This document shows, piece by piece, positions 9,307 through 18,199 of a DNA stretch of 64,000 nt. The notes below the pieces were generated by a model. It was not told the DNA's origin, did not search any database, and worked only from the letters and a program-made list of their open reading frames with translations. Numbering within the stretch: the stretch's first letter is position 1; every line of letters begins with the position of its first letter. Made by a program: the position numbers and the translations under genes. Source of the stretch: Alphaproteobacteria bacterium (lineage in GTDB: Bacteria > Pseudomonadota > Alphaproteobacteria > Micropepsales > Micropepsaceae); assembly GCA_947473475.1 (NCBI GenBank), contig CANJBZ010000018.1, positions 19,745 to 83,744 of the forward strand, read 5' to 3'.

Positions 9307-10296
9307 ATGATCGATCCATTCGGCCGTTCCGTCAGTTACCTGCGGGTATCCGTTACCGACCGCTGCGATTTTCGCTGCGTGTATTGCATGCCCGAACATA
9401 TGAGCTTCCTGCCGAAGGCCGATGTGCTTTCGCTGGAGGAACTCGACCGGCTGTGCAGCGCCTTTATCGGCAAAGGCGTGAACAAGCTGAGGCTGACCGG
9501 CGGAGAGCCGCTCGTCCGCCGCGACGTGATGAAACTTTTCCGCTCGCTGGGACGGCACCTGCAAACCGGCGCTTTGCGCGAACTCACCGTCACCACCAAC
9601 GGCAGTCAGCTCGGGCGGTTCGCCGCTGAGCTTTACGATTGCGGCGTGCGTCGCGTGAACGTGTCGCTGGACACGCGCGATGCGGACAAGTTCCGCCAGA
9701 TCACCCGCTGGGGCGACTTAGGCAAAGTGCTCGCCGGCGTTGAAGCGGCGCAGGCTGCGGGATTGCAGGTCAAGATCAACGTCGTGGCGCTTCGTGATTT
9801 CAACGACCAGGAAATTCCCGAACTGATCCGCTGGTCTCATGGTCAAGGTATGGAATTGACTCTCATCGAAACCATGCCGATGGGCGACATCGATGGCGAC
9901 CGCACGGACCAGTATCTGCCGCTCTCGCTGGTCAAGGCGAATCTGGCAACGCTGTTCACCATGGATCCGCTGGAAGATCGCACCGGCGGCCCCGCGCGTT
10001 ATGTCCGCATCCGCGAAACCGGCGGCCGGCTCGGCTTCATTACGCCGCTCAGCCACAATTTCTGCGAGTCCTGCAACCGCGTGCGGCTGACCTGCACGGG
10101 CATGCTGTACATGTGCCTGGGCCAAGACGACTCGGCCGATTTGCGCGCGCCGTTGCGCGCCTCCTCCGATGACGCGGTTCTGGACGCCGCCATCGACGAG
10201 GCAATCGGCCGCAAACCCAAGGGCCATGATTTCATCATCGACCGCCGCCACAGGAAGCCATCCGTGGCGCGCACGATGTCGCTGACCGGCGGCTAA
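9307..10296 (+). CDS. moaA: GTP 3',8-cyclase MoaA
   Basis: A 329-residue radical SAM enzyme for the first step of molybdenum cofactor synthesis, converting GTP to (8S)-3',8-cyclo-7,8-dihydroguanosine 5'-triphosphate. Diagnostic features are the SAM cluster motif CDFRCVYC near residues 20-27, [11 protein letters not shown], the C-terminal cluster motif [14 protein letters not shown], and the terminal Gly-Gly that MoaA needs for activity. I chose the ATG at 9307 since the family starts at MIDPFGR; the frame upstream is open through a repeat. nadK follows after 9 bp. No other moa/moe genes are in the window, but the molybdoenzyme subunit at 5668-7959 would use the cofactor. Confidence 0.95.
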   Translation: MIDPFGRSVSYLRVSVTDRCDFRCVYCMPEHMSFLPKADVLSLEELDRLCSAFIGKGVNKLRLTGGEPLVRRDVMKLFRSLGRHLQTGALRELTVTTNGSQLGRFAAELYDCGVRRVNVSLDTRDADKFRQITRWGDLGKVLAGVEAAQAAGLQVKINVVALRDFNDQEIPELIRWSHGQGMELTLIETMPMGDIDGDRTDQYLPLSLVKANLATLFTMDPLEDRTGGPARYVRIRETGGRLGFITPLSHNFCESCNRVRLTCTGMLYMCLGQDDSADLRAPLRASSDDAVLDAAIDEAIGRKPKGHDFIIDRRHRKPSVARTMSLTGG

Positions 10297-10305
10297 CTTT
10301 TTCCG

Positions 10306-11067
10306 ATGACCGTAAAGCTTCATTTCGTCGCTTCCGAGGCCCCCGAAGCGCAGGCCATGTTGCCGCGGCTGCGGGATCGTTTCGGCGATGCCGGCCCCGG
10401 CGGCGCATCGGTCATCGTCGCCTTGGGCGGCGATGGTTTCATGCTGCAGACCTTGCACACCTTTCTGGGCAAAGGGGTGCCGATCTATGGAATGAATTTC
10501 GGTTCGGTCGGATTTCTGATGAACGAGCTGCATCCGGACGACCTGCCCAAGCGGCTGGCGGTGGCGACGGAGGCGAAGGTCCATCCTTTGCTGATGAAGG
10601 CGGTAACCGCCTCTCAGACGTTCGAGGCGATTGCCTTCAACGAGGTGTCGCTGCTGCGCGAAACGCGGCAGGCGGCAAAGCTGCGGATCACATTGGATGG
10701 AAAAGTTCGGCTGAACGAGCTGATCTGCGACGGCATCCTCGTTTCCACGCCGGCGGGCAGCACGGCCTACAATCTCTCGGCCCATGGGCCTATCCTGCCA
10801 ATCGACTCCGCCCTGCTCGCGATGACGCCGCTCAGTGCGTTTCGGCCGCGGCGCTGGCGGGGCGCCCTGCTCCCGCGGCAAGCGCAAATCCGGATTGAGA
10901 TATTAGAGCCGCAAAAGCGTCCCGTCAGCGCAACCGCCGACAACACGGAAGTACGCGATGTCATCCACGTCGAGATCGCCGAGGACCGCACCACCGCCAT
11001 GACGATGCTGTTCGACGAAGGCCATAGCCTCGACGAGCGCATTCTCGCGGAACAATTTCTTTACTAA
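10306..11067 (+). CDS. nadK: NAD kinase
   Basis: A 253-residue cytoplasmic kinase making NADP from NAD and ATP (or polyphosphate). The glycine-rich [10 protein letters not shown] near residue 38, [24 protein letters not shown] and [19 protein letters not shown] are the family's conserved segments; the GGDG aspartate is catalytic. The length is at the short end, as is usual for alphaproteobacterial NadK. It follows moaA by 9 bp and is probably cotranscribed with it. Confidence 0.95.
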   Translation: MTVKLHFVASEAPEAQAMLPRLRDRFGDAGPGGASVIVALGGDGFMLQTLHTFLGKGVPIYGMNFGSVGFLMNELHPDDLPKRLAVATEAKVHPLLMKAVTASQTFEAIAFNEVSLLRETRQAAKLRITLDGKVRLNELICDGILVSTPAGSTAYNLSAHGPILPIDSALLAMTPLSAFRPRRWRGALLPRQAQIRIEILEPQKRPVSATADNTEVRDVIHVEIAEDRTTAMTMLFDEGHSLDERILAEQFLY

Positions 11068-11200
11068 TCCAGCGGCCAGGTGCGCTGAACGTGCGCACAC
11101 GCGAAACTTCAACGCAGCGTTAACCAGCCGTGGCTAGTTTGGAAGGCAGCGCGACCCGCGCGTTACGGGACGCGGCTTTCACAAACAGGCAAGATTTCGC

Positions 11201-11722
11201 ATGAGCTATCAATTTAACAGCCTCAAAGTTCTTGTGGTCGACGATAACGCCCACATGCGGTCCCTGATCTCCCGCATCCTTCACGCCTATGGAATCTACA
11301 CGATCTATGACGCCGCCGACGCGGAACAGGCTTGGCAGGTCATCTCCGTGAACCCTCTCGACATCATTTTGCTCGACTGGGTGTTGGAAGGCATGAATGG
11401 CGTGGAACTGACCGACAAGATCCGCAACGCCCCCGATTCACCAAATTCCTTCGTGCCGATCATCATGGTCAGCGGCTACAGCAGCAAGGAATGCGTCAAT
11501 GCCGCGCGCGATGCCGGTGTGACCGAGTTCCTCGCCAAACCAGTCTCCGCGAAAACGATCCTCAGCCGGCTCATCGCCGCGATCGAACATCCCCGCCCCT
11601 TTGTGCGGACAGCAAGCTATTTCGGACCGTGCCGCCGGCGCCGTATCGATCCCTTCTACAAGGGGCCCGAACGGCGAACGGAATCGGCCGAAGGTAACGC
11701 CAGCACATTGGATGCAGCGTGA
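11201..11722 (+). CDS. CheY-like single-domain response regulator
   Basis: A 173-residue protein with one receiver domain (residues 8-128) and no DNA-binding output domain. The acidic pair D14-D15, phospho-acceptor D59 (IILLDW), S91 and K113 (FLAKP) are all present, so it should be phosphorylated. The C-terminal tail has the short motif PFYKGPERR seen in a set of alphaproteobacterial receiver proteins. The Hpt gene starts 17 bp after its stop (or overlaps it if GTG 11719 is used), so the two probably form a phosphorelay step. The partner histidine kinase is not in the window. Confidence 0.9.
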   Translation: MSYQFNSLKVLVVDDNAHMRSLISRILHAYGIYTIYDAADAEQAWQVISVNPLDIILLDWVLEGMNGVELTDKIRNAPDSPNSFVPIIMVSGYSSKECVNAARDAGVTEFLAKPVSAKTILSRLIAAIEHPRPFVRTASYFGPCRRRRIDPFYKGPERRTESAEGNASTLDAA

Positions 11723-11739
11723 GTCACAAGGACCTCGTC

Positions 11740-12246
11740 ATGGCCGGCAAAAAGCCCATAGAGATTTTCATGCCTCCGAACATGCTCAAGGCAAAGGTCG
11801 GCAGCGGCGGCCTCAGCTCGTCGGTCATCAAGAAAGCGGAAGCCTCCATTGAGGAACTCAGGGGCGAATTCGCCGGCTGGATTGCGACCGATGTCAATCG
11901 GCTGGTCGAGCGCCGAGACTCCTATCAGGCGCAAGCCGATGACCACGCGCTCAGCAATCTCCATCGCGCCTCGCACGATCTAAAAGGGCAGGCTTCGACG
12001 TTCGAATTTCCTCTGATTGCACGCGTCGCATCCTCCCTGTGCCAACTTACCGACGAAGTGAACCACGGCTTGGATTTGCCGGTGACGCTGATCAACGCGC
12101 ATGTGGACGCCATCAAGGTGATCATGCGGGAAGGCATCAAGGATCCCAGCAACCAGATGGCCGTCATTCTCGCAGGCGAACTGGAAGGCCAGGTTAGCGC
12201 CTTCCTGGAAAAATACGCGCCCGCTTCAGCCGGCGCGTCAGCCTGA
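11740..12246 (+). CDS. Hpt (histidine phosphotransfer) domain protein
   Basis: A 168-residue helical protein. The phosphotransfer motif is ASHDLKGQ with H79, D80, K82 and G83, followed by helices (FPLIARVASSLCQL), as in Hpt domains that carry phosphate between receivers. I chose ATG 11740, with AAGGA seven bases upstream; a GTG at 11719 overlapping the regulator's stop is the alternative. The preceding gene encodes a receiver, the likely partner. The N-terminal 40 residues before the Hpt bundle are not recognised. Confidence 0.85.
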   Translation: MAGKKPIEIFMPPNMLKAKVGSGGLSSSVIKKAEASIEELRGEFAGWIATDVNRLVERRDSYQAQADDHALSNLHRASHDLKGQASTFEFPLIARVASSLCQLTDEVNHGLDLPVTLINAHVDAIKVIMREGIKDPSNQMAVILAGELEGQVSAFLEKYAPASAGASA

Positions 12247-12386
12247 GCCACAGAGCGCGCATCCATGCATGAAGGCGTTCAATCTTGGCCATTCGTCATT
12301 GAGCGCCTTAAACGTCGCAAACGATTGTCCGCTTTTTCCCGTGAAGCGATTACCGGCGCAAATGCGTAGCGCCGCGAGGATAGAAT

Positions 12387-13505
12387 ATGGCCAAATCTAA
12401 TATTCGCAGTTTGATCGAGTTGCAGAAGAGCGGTTCTACCGCACGCGTTCTCAATCTCTTGTCTGTTTGGAAGCGTCACGCCAGCAATAGCGAGATTGAA
12501 AAGGCTCCGTTTTTTCAAAACCGGCACCTCAATCGCTCGATTGTCATCAAACACCGGTTGAGAGCCAGCGAACTCGAACTGTTCGAAGAGAGCCGTCTCA
12601 AAGCCACGAAATTCGTATTCCCAATTGACCCCAACGATCTGAAACTGGGTGGCCGTTCGCTGCTGATCGGGCAGAAGAATTGGAATACCTTGTTGGAGGA
12701 TTTTCTCGGCAAGGCGCCCGACCCACTCGATCTGGCGCTGATTGAACTCCTCGACAATATGCACACACTGGACCCATTCCTCCTGCGGGAGGAGTTGCGG
12801 CGGCACGGCTACAATCCATCGAATTTGTATCTGGAGCTGTCTGAGGCCGACCTGAAGAAGATTTACGCCTTCGCGCACGGGCAGATCGAGCCGCTGGTCA
12901 GAATGTCGCTGAATGGCTCGGGCGGTTTGGCCAGCCACGTCTCGCGATTTGTGGGGAAAATCCTCAACTACCAATTGGATCATGACTTCGATCCACTGCG
13001 CCAAGTCATGCGTATGAGCGAAGGGGAGTTCTCCGAAGGCATTTTCTGCTGGAAGGGATTTCTCTATTACAAATGGCTTTACGATCAGACGGCTTCCGCT
13101 TTGCAGGACGTGAAACGGGAAATCGCAACGGTTCAACCGCGCACGCCGGTTAGCCATGAATTGCGGAAAACGCTTGCGCGCCGGCAGTTTCAATTCGGCA
13201 GACGCCTGGATCAACTGATGGGCGCCGTTCAACACACACTCGGGCGCTATGACGAAGCCTATCTGGAACTCACGACCCGGGAAAATCCATTAGCCTTCCG
13301 GAATTTCCTCTTGGCGGCTCCCAACATGTTCGTGGAGATCGGCGAACGTCTGGGCGGAATTCAGCACGTCACCAGCTTCTGGCGGTACCGCTTTCCGTCG
13401 CAGAAACCTTCTACCGTTCCCGCCGAAGATCTCATGGAACTCTTCGACGAGTTCAACTCCCATCTGCACTGGGAAGAAGACTACGCGGAGAAAATGCGCG
13501 CTTGA
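12387..13505 (+). CDS. Uncharacterised 372-residue protein
   Basis: I do not recognise this family. It is a soluble, charged, helix-rich protein with no signal peptide and no membrane span. Landmarks are an N-terminal RSLIELQKSGS, FPIDPNDLKLGGRSLLIG near residue 80, LIELLDNMHTLDPFLLREELRRHGYNP near 115-140, a central WKGFLYYKWLYDQ near 230, and LFDEFNSHLHWEEDYAEKMRA at the end. It lies 140 bp after the Hpt gene in the same direction. The gene is AT-richer than its flanks, especially in the first half. A role as an effector of the neighbouring phosphorelay is conceivable but is only inferred from position. Confidence 0.6.
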   Translation: MAKSNIRSLIELQKSGSTARVLNLLSVWKRHASNSEIEKAPFFQNRHLNRSIVIKHRLRASELELFEESRLKATKFVFPIDPNDLKLGGRSLLIGQKNWNTLLEDFLGKAPDPLDLALIELLDNMHTLDPFLLREELRRHGYNPSNLYLELSEADLKKIYAFAHGQIEPLVRMSLNGSGGLASHVSRFVGKILNYQLDHDFDPLRQVMRMSEGEFSEGIFCWKGFLYYKWLYDQTASALQDVKREIATVQPRTPVSHELRKTLARRQFQFGRRLDQLMGAVQHTLGRYDEAYLELTTRENPLAFRNFLLAAPNMFVEIGERLGGIQHVTSFWRYRFPSQKPSTVPAEDLMELFDEFNSHLHWEEDYAEKMRA

Positions 13506-13562
13506 TGGATTGCGCGGCGCCGCTCACATAGAGGCGGCGCCATTCCCTCCGCCAACTGGCGA

Positions 13563-14501
13563 TTACGCCGCTTTGCGCGCCGGCATACCGAGAGACGCGA
13601 AAATCTCCACCATTCCGAAATTCAGCAGCATCGGCGGCTGCGGAAGGATGCGCGGCTGAAGTACAGCGACGGCGCCGTCACCCCTCAAATCCGGAACGTG
13701 GCGCGGACCGCGCGACGCATCCTCGTTCATTGGGGCTGCAGTAATCTCGACGCGCTCGGGCTGAGCCAACGACGGAAAAAGCGTGGCGATGTCGATGGGA
13801 GCCGCCGCGCTCACCACTGGTTTGGCCCGTGCTGTTGCGGGAGCCGCTGCGGCAGCAACCACGACAGGCGCAGAAGCCGGCACAGCATCTTGCCCCACAG
13901 CCCAGGCATACACGTCCCGGACCGACTTCGGTGTGCCGTCGGTGTTGTAGAACGCCGTCTTGTTGGCTTTGGCGGCTTGCGGGAATAAGGTGTCGGCCCG
14001 CGCATTGGGATCGGAATCGTTCAGTTCGATCAAACGCCGCGCCGCGTTCGGGCCCAGGAAATGCGCCGCATACAATTCGCCGCCGCAAACCTGCCGTCCC
14101 AAAGCGCATTCCAGTGACTGCTTAGTCTCCTTGGCGTTCTCCCCCGCCATCAGCGCAGCGAGTTCCGGATTCTGCCGCAAGGCAAGAATTGCCGACTTTG
14201 TATCTGCCGAGGCCACCGCATAGCGGCCATCGCCGCCGTCCTGAATGGCGGCGGCATAACCGCCCATGCCGTACTGGGCGCCGTGATGTTTGACGAGGCC
14301 CAGCCAGGTCTGCTCGACGAATTGGAACAGTCCCGAAGCTGACGAATTCTTTGATTTTGCTTGCACATTCAGGCCGCTCTCGCGCGTGGCCGTTTGCAGC
14401 AAATAGTCGAAATCGAGCCCCGTTTTCCGGCTTGCGGTACGCAATGCGGCTAGCACGTCGGTGCGGCCGGTGGCGGCAACGGATTGCGTTTGGGGGAGCA
14501 T
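13563..14501 (-). CDS. Lytic transglycosylase-like (SLT domain) protein
   Basis: A 312-residue protein. Residues about 15-190 resemble the soluble lytic transglycosylase fold: FDYLLQTATRESGLN with the likely catalytic E41, SSASGLFQFVEQTWLGLVKHHG, and YAAHFLGPNAARRLIELN. It would cleave peptidoglycan between MurNAc and GlcNAc. The start ATG at 14501 has AAGGA six bases upstream. No signal peptide is visible from this start, which is odd for a cell-wall enzyme; export with flagellar or other machinery, or an unusual leader, is possible. The C-terminal third is Ala/Val/Pro-rich and probably flexible. Confidence 0.75.
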   Translation of the reverse strand: MLPQTQSVAATGRTDVLAALRTASRKTGLDFDYLLQTATRESGLNVQAKSKNSSASGLFQFVEQTWLGLVKHHGAQYGMGGYAAAIQDGGDGRYAVASADTKSAILALRQNPELAALMAGENAKETKQSLECALGRQVCGGELYAAHFLGPNAARRLIELNDSDPNARADTLFPQAAKANKTAFYNTDGTPKSVRDVYAWAVGQDAVPASAPVVVAAAAAPATARAKPVVSAAAPIDIATLFPSLAQPERVEITAAPMNEDASRGPRHVPDLRGDGAVAVLQPRILPQPPMLLNFGMVEIFASLGMPARKAA

Positions 14502-14559
14502 GATAGGTCCTTGGCTTTCTGCCTTCGCGCCATCCCACGCAAGGCCCGTGCCAAGTGGG

Positions 14560-14973
14560 TCAGAGCGATGCGCGCAAGGAAGCCAGTGTTTCCTCAAGCT
14601 CGGCAGTACGGTACGGCACAGCTTCTCCCCTACCCCACACGGGAGCCGGCCAAGCAGCATCGCCTTTGGTGCGCGCGACAATGTGGACGTGAAGTTGCGG
14701 CACGATATTGCCGATCAGGCCGATGTTGATCTTGTCGCAGCCGCCCCGCGTGGACGCCCACGTCTTCAGCCTTTCGCCCGCACGGGCCATTTCAGCCAGC
14801 AGGGTCGATTGCGCCGCTTCATCCAATTCAAAGAACTCGCTGATCCCGGCGCGGCGTGGAACAAGAACGATCCAGGGATAGCGTTTGTCCTTCATCAGAA
14901 GAACGCCCGACAGCGGCCAGTCGGATATCGCCGCCGTATCGGCCATCAGTTGCGGGTGCAGCGTGAACGTCAT
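14560..14973 (-). CDS. HIT family hydrolase
   Basis: A 137-residue histidine-triad protein. The active-site stretch is NIVPQLHVHIVARTKGD near residues 88-104, that is, the QxHxHx form in which glutamine replaces the first histidine, common in bacterial HIT proteins. RYPWIVLVPRR and INIGLIGN are further family segments. Such enzymes hydrolyse nucleoside phosphoramidates or dinucleotides; the exact substrate is unknown. It lies just downstream of the ThiO-like gene, 9 bp away, in the same direction, and is likely cotranscribed. Confidence 0.85.
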   Translation of the reverse strand: MTFTLHPQLMADTAAISDWPLSGVLLMKDKRYPWIVLVPRRAGISEFFELDEAAQSTLLAEMARAGERLKTWASTRGGCDKINIGLIGNIVPQLHVHIVARTKGDAAWPAPVWGRGEAVPYRTAELEETLASLRASL

Positions 14974-14982
14974 GGCCGCTTC

Positions 14983-16086
14983 CTATGCCGATTTGGCAAA
15001 TCGCTTGGGATCGAACGCACTCAGATCCGGACTCATGCTGTTTTGCAGGATCGCGCGCGAAATGGTTTCACCCACGACGGGCGCGAAGAGAATGCCGTTG
15101 CGGAATTGTCCGCCCGCCACAAGCAAGCCATCGATGGATGTTGTTCCCAGCACCGGAGCGTGATCGGGCGTTCGTGGCCGTAAACCCGCCCACAATTCGG
15201 CAACGCGCCACGACCGCAGCGACGGGATGACGCGCGCGGCGGCGTCCAGCAGCCAGTCGCGCGCTTCGTGAGTCACTGATGTATCGAAGCCTGCATTTTC
15301 CACCGTCGCGCCGATGAAAAGCCGGTTGTGCCGGGGCACGAGGTAAATGCTTTCCGACCAGATTAAACTTTGCGGAAGAACGGTTCCTGGCGGCGGCTCG
15401 CACGCGGCCATCTGCCCTTTGACCGGTTGGACGGGCGGCACGACATCGGCGTCCATGCCTTCCAGCAGCCCCATCCAGGCGCCTCCCGACAGCACAACGA
15501 TGTCGCCCGCGATAACACCGTCGTCGGCAATGACACCGCTTACGCGTCCCTTGTCGATGAGCACCGATCGGACAGAACAGCGTTCGCGCAACCTCGCGCC
15601 AGCCTTCATGGCGGCAGCGCGCAACGCCTCGGCTAGCGCGCGGTTGTCCACCTGGGCATCGGTGGCGATCTGGAGAGCCCCCAGCAAACTTGCATCGAGG
15701 AGCGGCTCCCGGTGAAGCAATTCCTCGCGGGTTAACCACACCGCCCCTGAATCCGGGCAAGCAGCGGCTTGCAGCGTTGCTGCCCGCTCAGCCGTTGCTG
15801 CGACCAAGAGACAGCCACATTCCTTATAATAGACCGGCATGCCGCTCGCGGCTTCGACGTCCGCCGCAAAAGACGGCCACGCAGCGCGTGCACGCTCCGC
15901 AAAGGCCGCCATGGCGCTGCTTTCGGCGCCCAATTCCGCGCCGGGGGCAATCATGCCCGCCGATGCCCATGTGGCGCCCCGTCCGGCAATGCCCCGTTCC
16001 AGGACCTCCACCTCGGCACCCGCTTGAGCCAGTCGCCAGGCGATCGACAAACCGGCGATGCCCCCGCCGACAATGAAAATCTTCAT
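14983..16086 (-). CDS. thiO: Glycine oxidase ThiO-like FAD-dependent oxidoreductase
   Basis: A 367-residue DAO-family flavoprotein. The N-terminus MKIFIVGGGIAGLSIAWRLA is the Rossmann FAD-binding motif, followed by VEVLERG. GATWASAGMIAPGAE, VQPVKGQMAACEPP, HNRLFIGATVENAGFD and AELWAGLRPRTPDHAPVLG match glycine oxidase (ThiO), which oxidises glycine to the imine used in thiazole synthesis for thiamine. The ATG at 16086 is fixed by the FAD motif; the frame is open further upstream. No thiS, thiG or thiE lies nearby, so another D-amino-acid oxidase activity cannot be excluded. Confidence 0.8.
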   Translation of the reverse strand: MKIFIVGGGIAGLSIAWRLAQAGAEVEVLERGIAGRGATWASAGMIAPGAELGAESSAMAAFAERARAAWPSFAADVEAASGMPVYYKECGCLLVAATAERAATLQAAACPDSGAVWLTREELLHREPLLDASLLGALQIATDAQVDNRALAEALRAAAMKAGARLRERCSVRSVLIDKGRVSGVIADDGVIAGDIVVLSGGAWMGLLEGMDADVVPPVQPVKGQMAACEPPPGTVLPQSLIWSESIYLVPRHNRLFIGATVENAGFDTSVTHEARDWLLDAAARVIPSLRSWRVAELWAGLRPRTPDHAPVLGTTSIDGLLVAGGQFRNGILFAPVVGETISRAILQNSMSPDLSAFDPKRFAKSA

Positions 16087-16393
16087 TGCGTCTGGCGAGG
16101 TTGAGATTGCGGAAAAGAGGAAATGCCGGGCATTTCCGTTTCGATTAAGCCGGATGAGGCAGGCGATCAAGTCATAGCGAGGCCGATGACGGAGCCAAAA
16201 CCCGGCCCTATAGTCGCCGCGCTTTGGGGTGCGCTCAAGGCCGCGTCTGCCGAACTGCCCGGCTGCGCGCTCTACAAGCCATACAGAGTTCCGGCTATAC
16301 GCAAGAACGGCGTGCTGGGCGTTCGTCCATTCCGATGCAGCAACAGCGGAACCATGAGTTGAGCGATTCCCAACAGGAGGGAGCCCCATAGCC

Positions 16394-18127
16394 GTGAGAT
16401 CGACGCTTTTAGGGATGATTTTGATGGCAGGTTTGTATTCGGTTCAGAGTTTCGCGGCCGGCAATGGCGACCGCTATGTGGGCGCCCCGTTCGCGACGCG
16501 CGCGCCGGTGATTGCGCAGCACGGTATGGCAGCGACCATGCAGCCCCTCGCCTCCCAGATTGCGCTCGATGTGCTCAAGAAAGGCGGCACCGCCGTCGAT
16601 GCGGCCATCGCCGCGAACGCCGCGCTTGGACTGATGGAGCCGGTATCCTGCGGCGTCGGCGGCGATTTGTTCGCCATCGTCTGGGATCCGAAGACAAAGC
16701 ACCTTTACGGCTACAACGGCTCTGGCCGCGCTCCGAAAGGACGCACGCTCGCCGATCTGAAGCGCAAGCTCGGCGGCCGCAACTACATGCCGGCCTTCGG
16801 TTCGCTGTCGGTGACCGTGCCGGGGACCGTCGACGGCTGGTATGCGCTGCACGACAAATTCGGCAAGCTGCCGATGGCCGACCTGCTTGCGCCTGCGACC
16901 GCTTATGCGCGCGATGGTTTTCCCGTCAGCCAGTTCATTTCGGCCCTGTGGGCGGCAAATATGGAAGGGCTCGCGCTTTCGCCGGAAGTCGAGGAATTCG
17001 AGAACGCGCAGAAGACCTATCTCGTCAACGGCAACGCGCCGGCCCAAGGGCAAATCTTCAAAAATCCCGATCTCGCGCGCACCTATCAAATGCTGGCCCA
17101 GGGTGGACGTGACGCCTTCTACAAAGGGCAACTCGCCAAAACCATGGATGCGTATTTCCGGCGCATCGGCGGCGATCTTCGGGCGGAGGATTTTGCCGCG
17201 CATAAGGGCGAATGGGTCGATCCGATATCCGTCAATTATCGCGGATACGACGTATACGAACTACCGCCCAACAGCCAGGGCGGCGCCGTGCTCGAAATGC
17301 TTAAGATTCTTGAAGGCTACGACCTCAAGAAAATGGGACCGGGCTCCGCCGATGCGTTGCATCTGCTGATCGAAGCCAAGCGGCTGGCCTATGAGGACCT
17401 TGCCAAATATTACGGCGATCCGGTTTTCGCCCAGGTACCGATCAAGACGCTGATCTCGGCCGATTACGCCAAGCAGCGCCGCGCCCAAATCCGCATGGAC
17501 CGTGCCAATCCGAGCATCGGCCCGGGCGAGGCCAAACTGGTCAAAGGCGACACGACCTATCTGACCGTCGCCGACAAGGACGGCATGATGGTCTCCCTGA
17601 TCCAATCGAATTACGCCGATTTGGGATCGGGCTTGGTGGCCGATGGGCTGGGCTTCATGTTCCATGATCGCGGAGCCCTGTTCGCGCTCGACGAGAAATC
17701 GCCGAACGTCTACGCGCCGGGAAAGCGGCCCTTCAACACGATCATTCCCGCCTTTGTCATGAAAGATGGAGAGCCCTGGATGTCGTTCGGCCTGATGGGA
17801 GGCGATATGCAGCCGCAAGGCCACGTGCAGGTCCTCGTCAACATGATCGACTTCGGCATGAACGTGCAGGAAGCAGGCGACTTCATGCGCTTCCGCCATG
17901 TGGGCGGCAGCGAAGTCACGGGACAGACGGCGCGCGGCGTGGGCCTTGTGCAGATGGAATCGGGCATCTCCGCGCCTGTGCGCGCCGAGCTGACCAAACG
18001 CGGGCATCAGCTTATTCCCGGCGGCGGCGGCTTCGGCGGCTACAACGCCATTCAGTGGGACAAGAAGAACCGCGCCTATTGGGGCGCCACCGAAATGCGG
18101 AAAGACGGTGTCGCTATCGGGTATTGA
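16394..18127 (+). CDS. ggt: Gamma-glutamyltransferase
   Basis: A 577-residue periplasmic enzyme of the Ntn-hydrolase superfamily that cleaves or transfers the gamma-glutamyl group of glutathione. The GTG start at 16394 gives a signal peptide (MRSTLLGMILMAGLYSVQSFAA). The N-terminal GGTAVDAAIAANAALGLMEPVSCGVGGD is diagnostic. Autocleavage should occur before T387 in GDTTYLTVAD, which becomes the nucleophile of the small subunit. GFMFHDRGALF and PFNTIIPAFVMKDG follow as expected. The start is preceded by AGGAGG, but 13 bases away, so a later start at ATG 16415 cannot be excluded. Confidence 0.9.
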   Translation: MRSTLLGMILMAGLYSVQSFAAGNGDRYVGAPFATRAPVIAQHGMAATMQPLASQIALDVLKKGGTAVDAAIAANAALGLMEPVSCGVGGDLFAIVWDPKTKHLYGYNGSGRAPKGRTLADLKRKLGGRNYMPAFGSLSVTVPGTVDGWYALHDKFGKLPMADLLAPATAYARDGFPVSQFISALWAANMEGLALSPEVEEFENAQKTYLVNGNAPAQGQIFKNPDLARTYQMLAQGGRDAFYKGQLAKTMDAYFRRIGGDLRAEDFAAHKGEWVDPISVNYRGYDVYELPPNSQGGAVLEMLKILEGYDLKKMGPGSADALHLLIEAKRLAYEDLAKYYGDPVFAQVPIKTLISADYAKQRRAQIRMDRANPSIGPGEAKLVKGDTTYLTVADKDGMMVSLIQSNYADLGSGLVADGLGFMFHDRGALFALDEKSPNVYAPGKRPFNTIIPAFVMKDGEPWMSFGLMGGDMQPQGHVQVLVNMIDFGMNVQEAGDFMRFRHVGGSEVTGQTARGVGLVQMESGISAPVRAELTKRGHQLIPGGGGFGGYNAIQWDKKNRAYWGATEMRKDGVAIGY

Positions 18128-18199
18128 GTGGTTACAAGGATTAGAGGTGTGCCCCTAACCGGGTAGACTGAACTGGCAGTCCGCCTAAGGGACGATGGC

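Noticed and set aside
9718..10887. 389-codon antisense frame over moaA and nadK
   Set aside because: No family resemblance; it covers two clear enzymes in the sense strand.
12279..13235. 318-codon antisense frame over the uncharacterised protein
   Set aside because: The sense frame is longer, has a normal composition and lies in the direction of the phosphorelay genes. As the sense gene is itself unrecognised, this is the least certain rejection.
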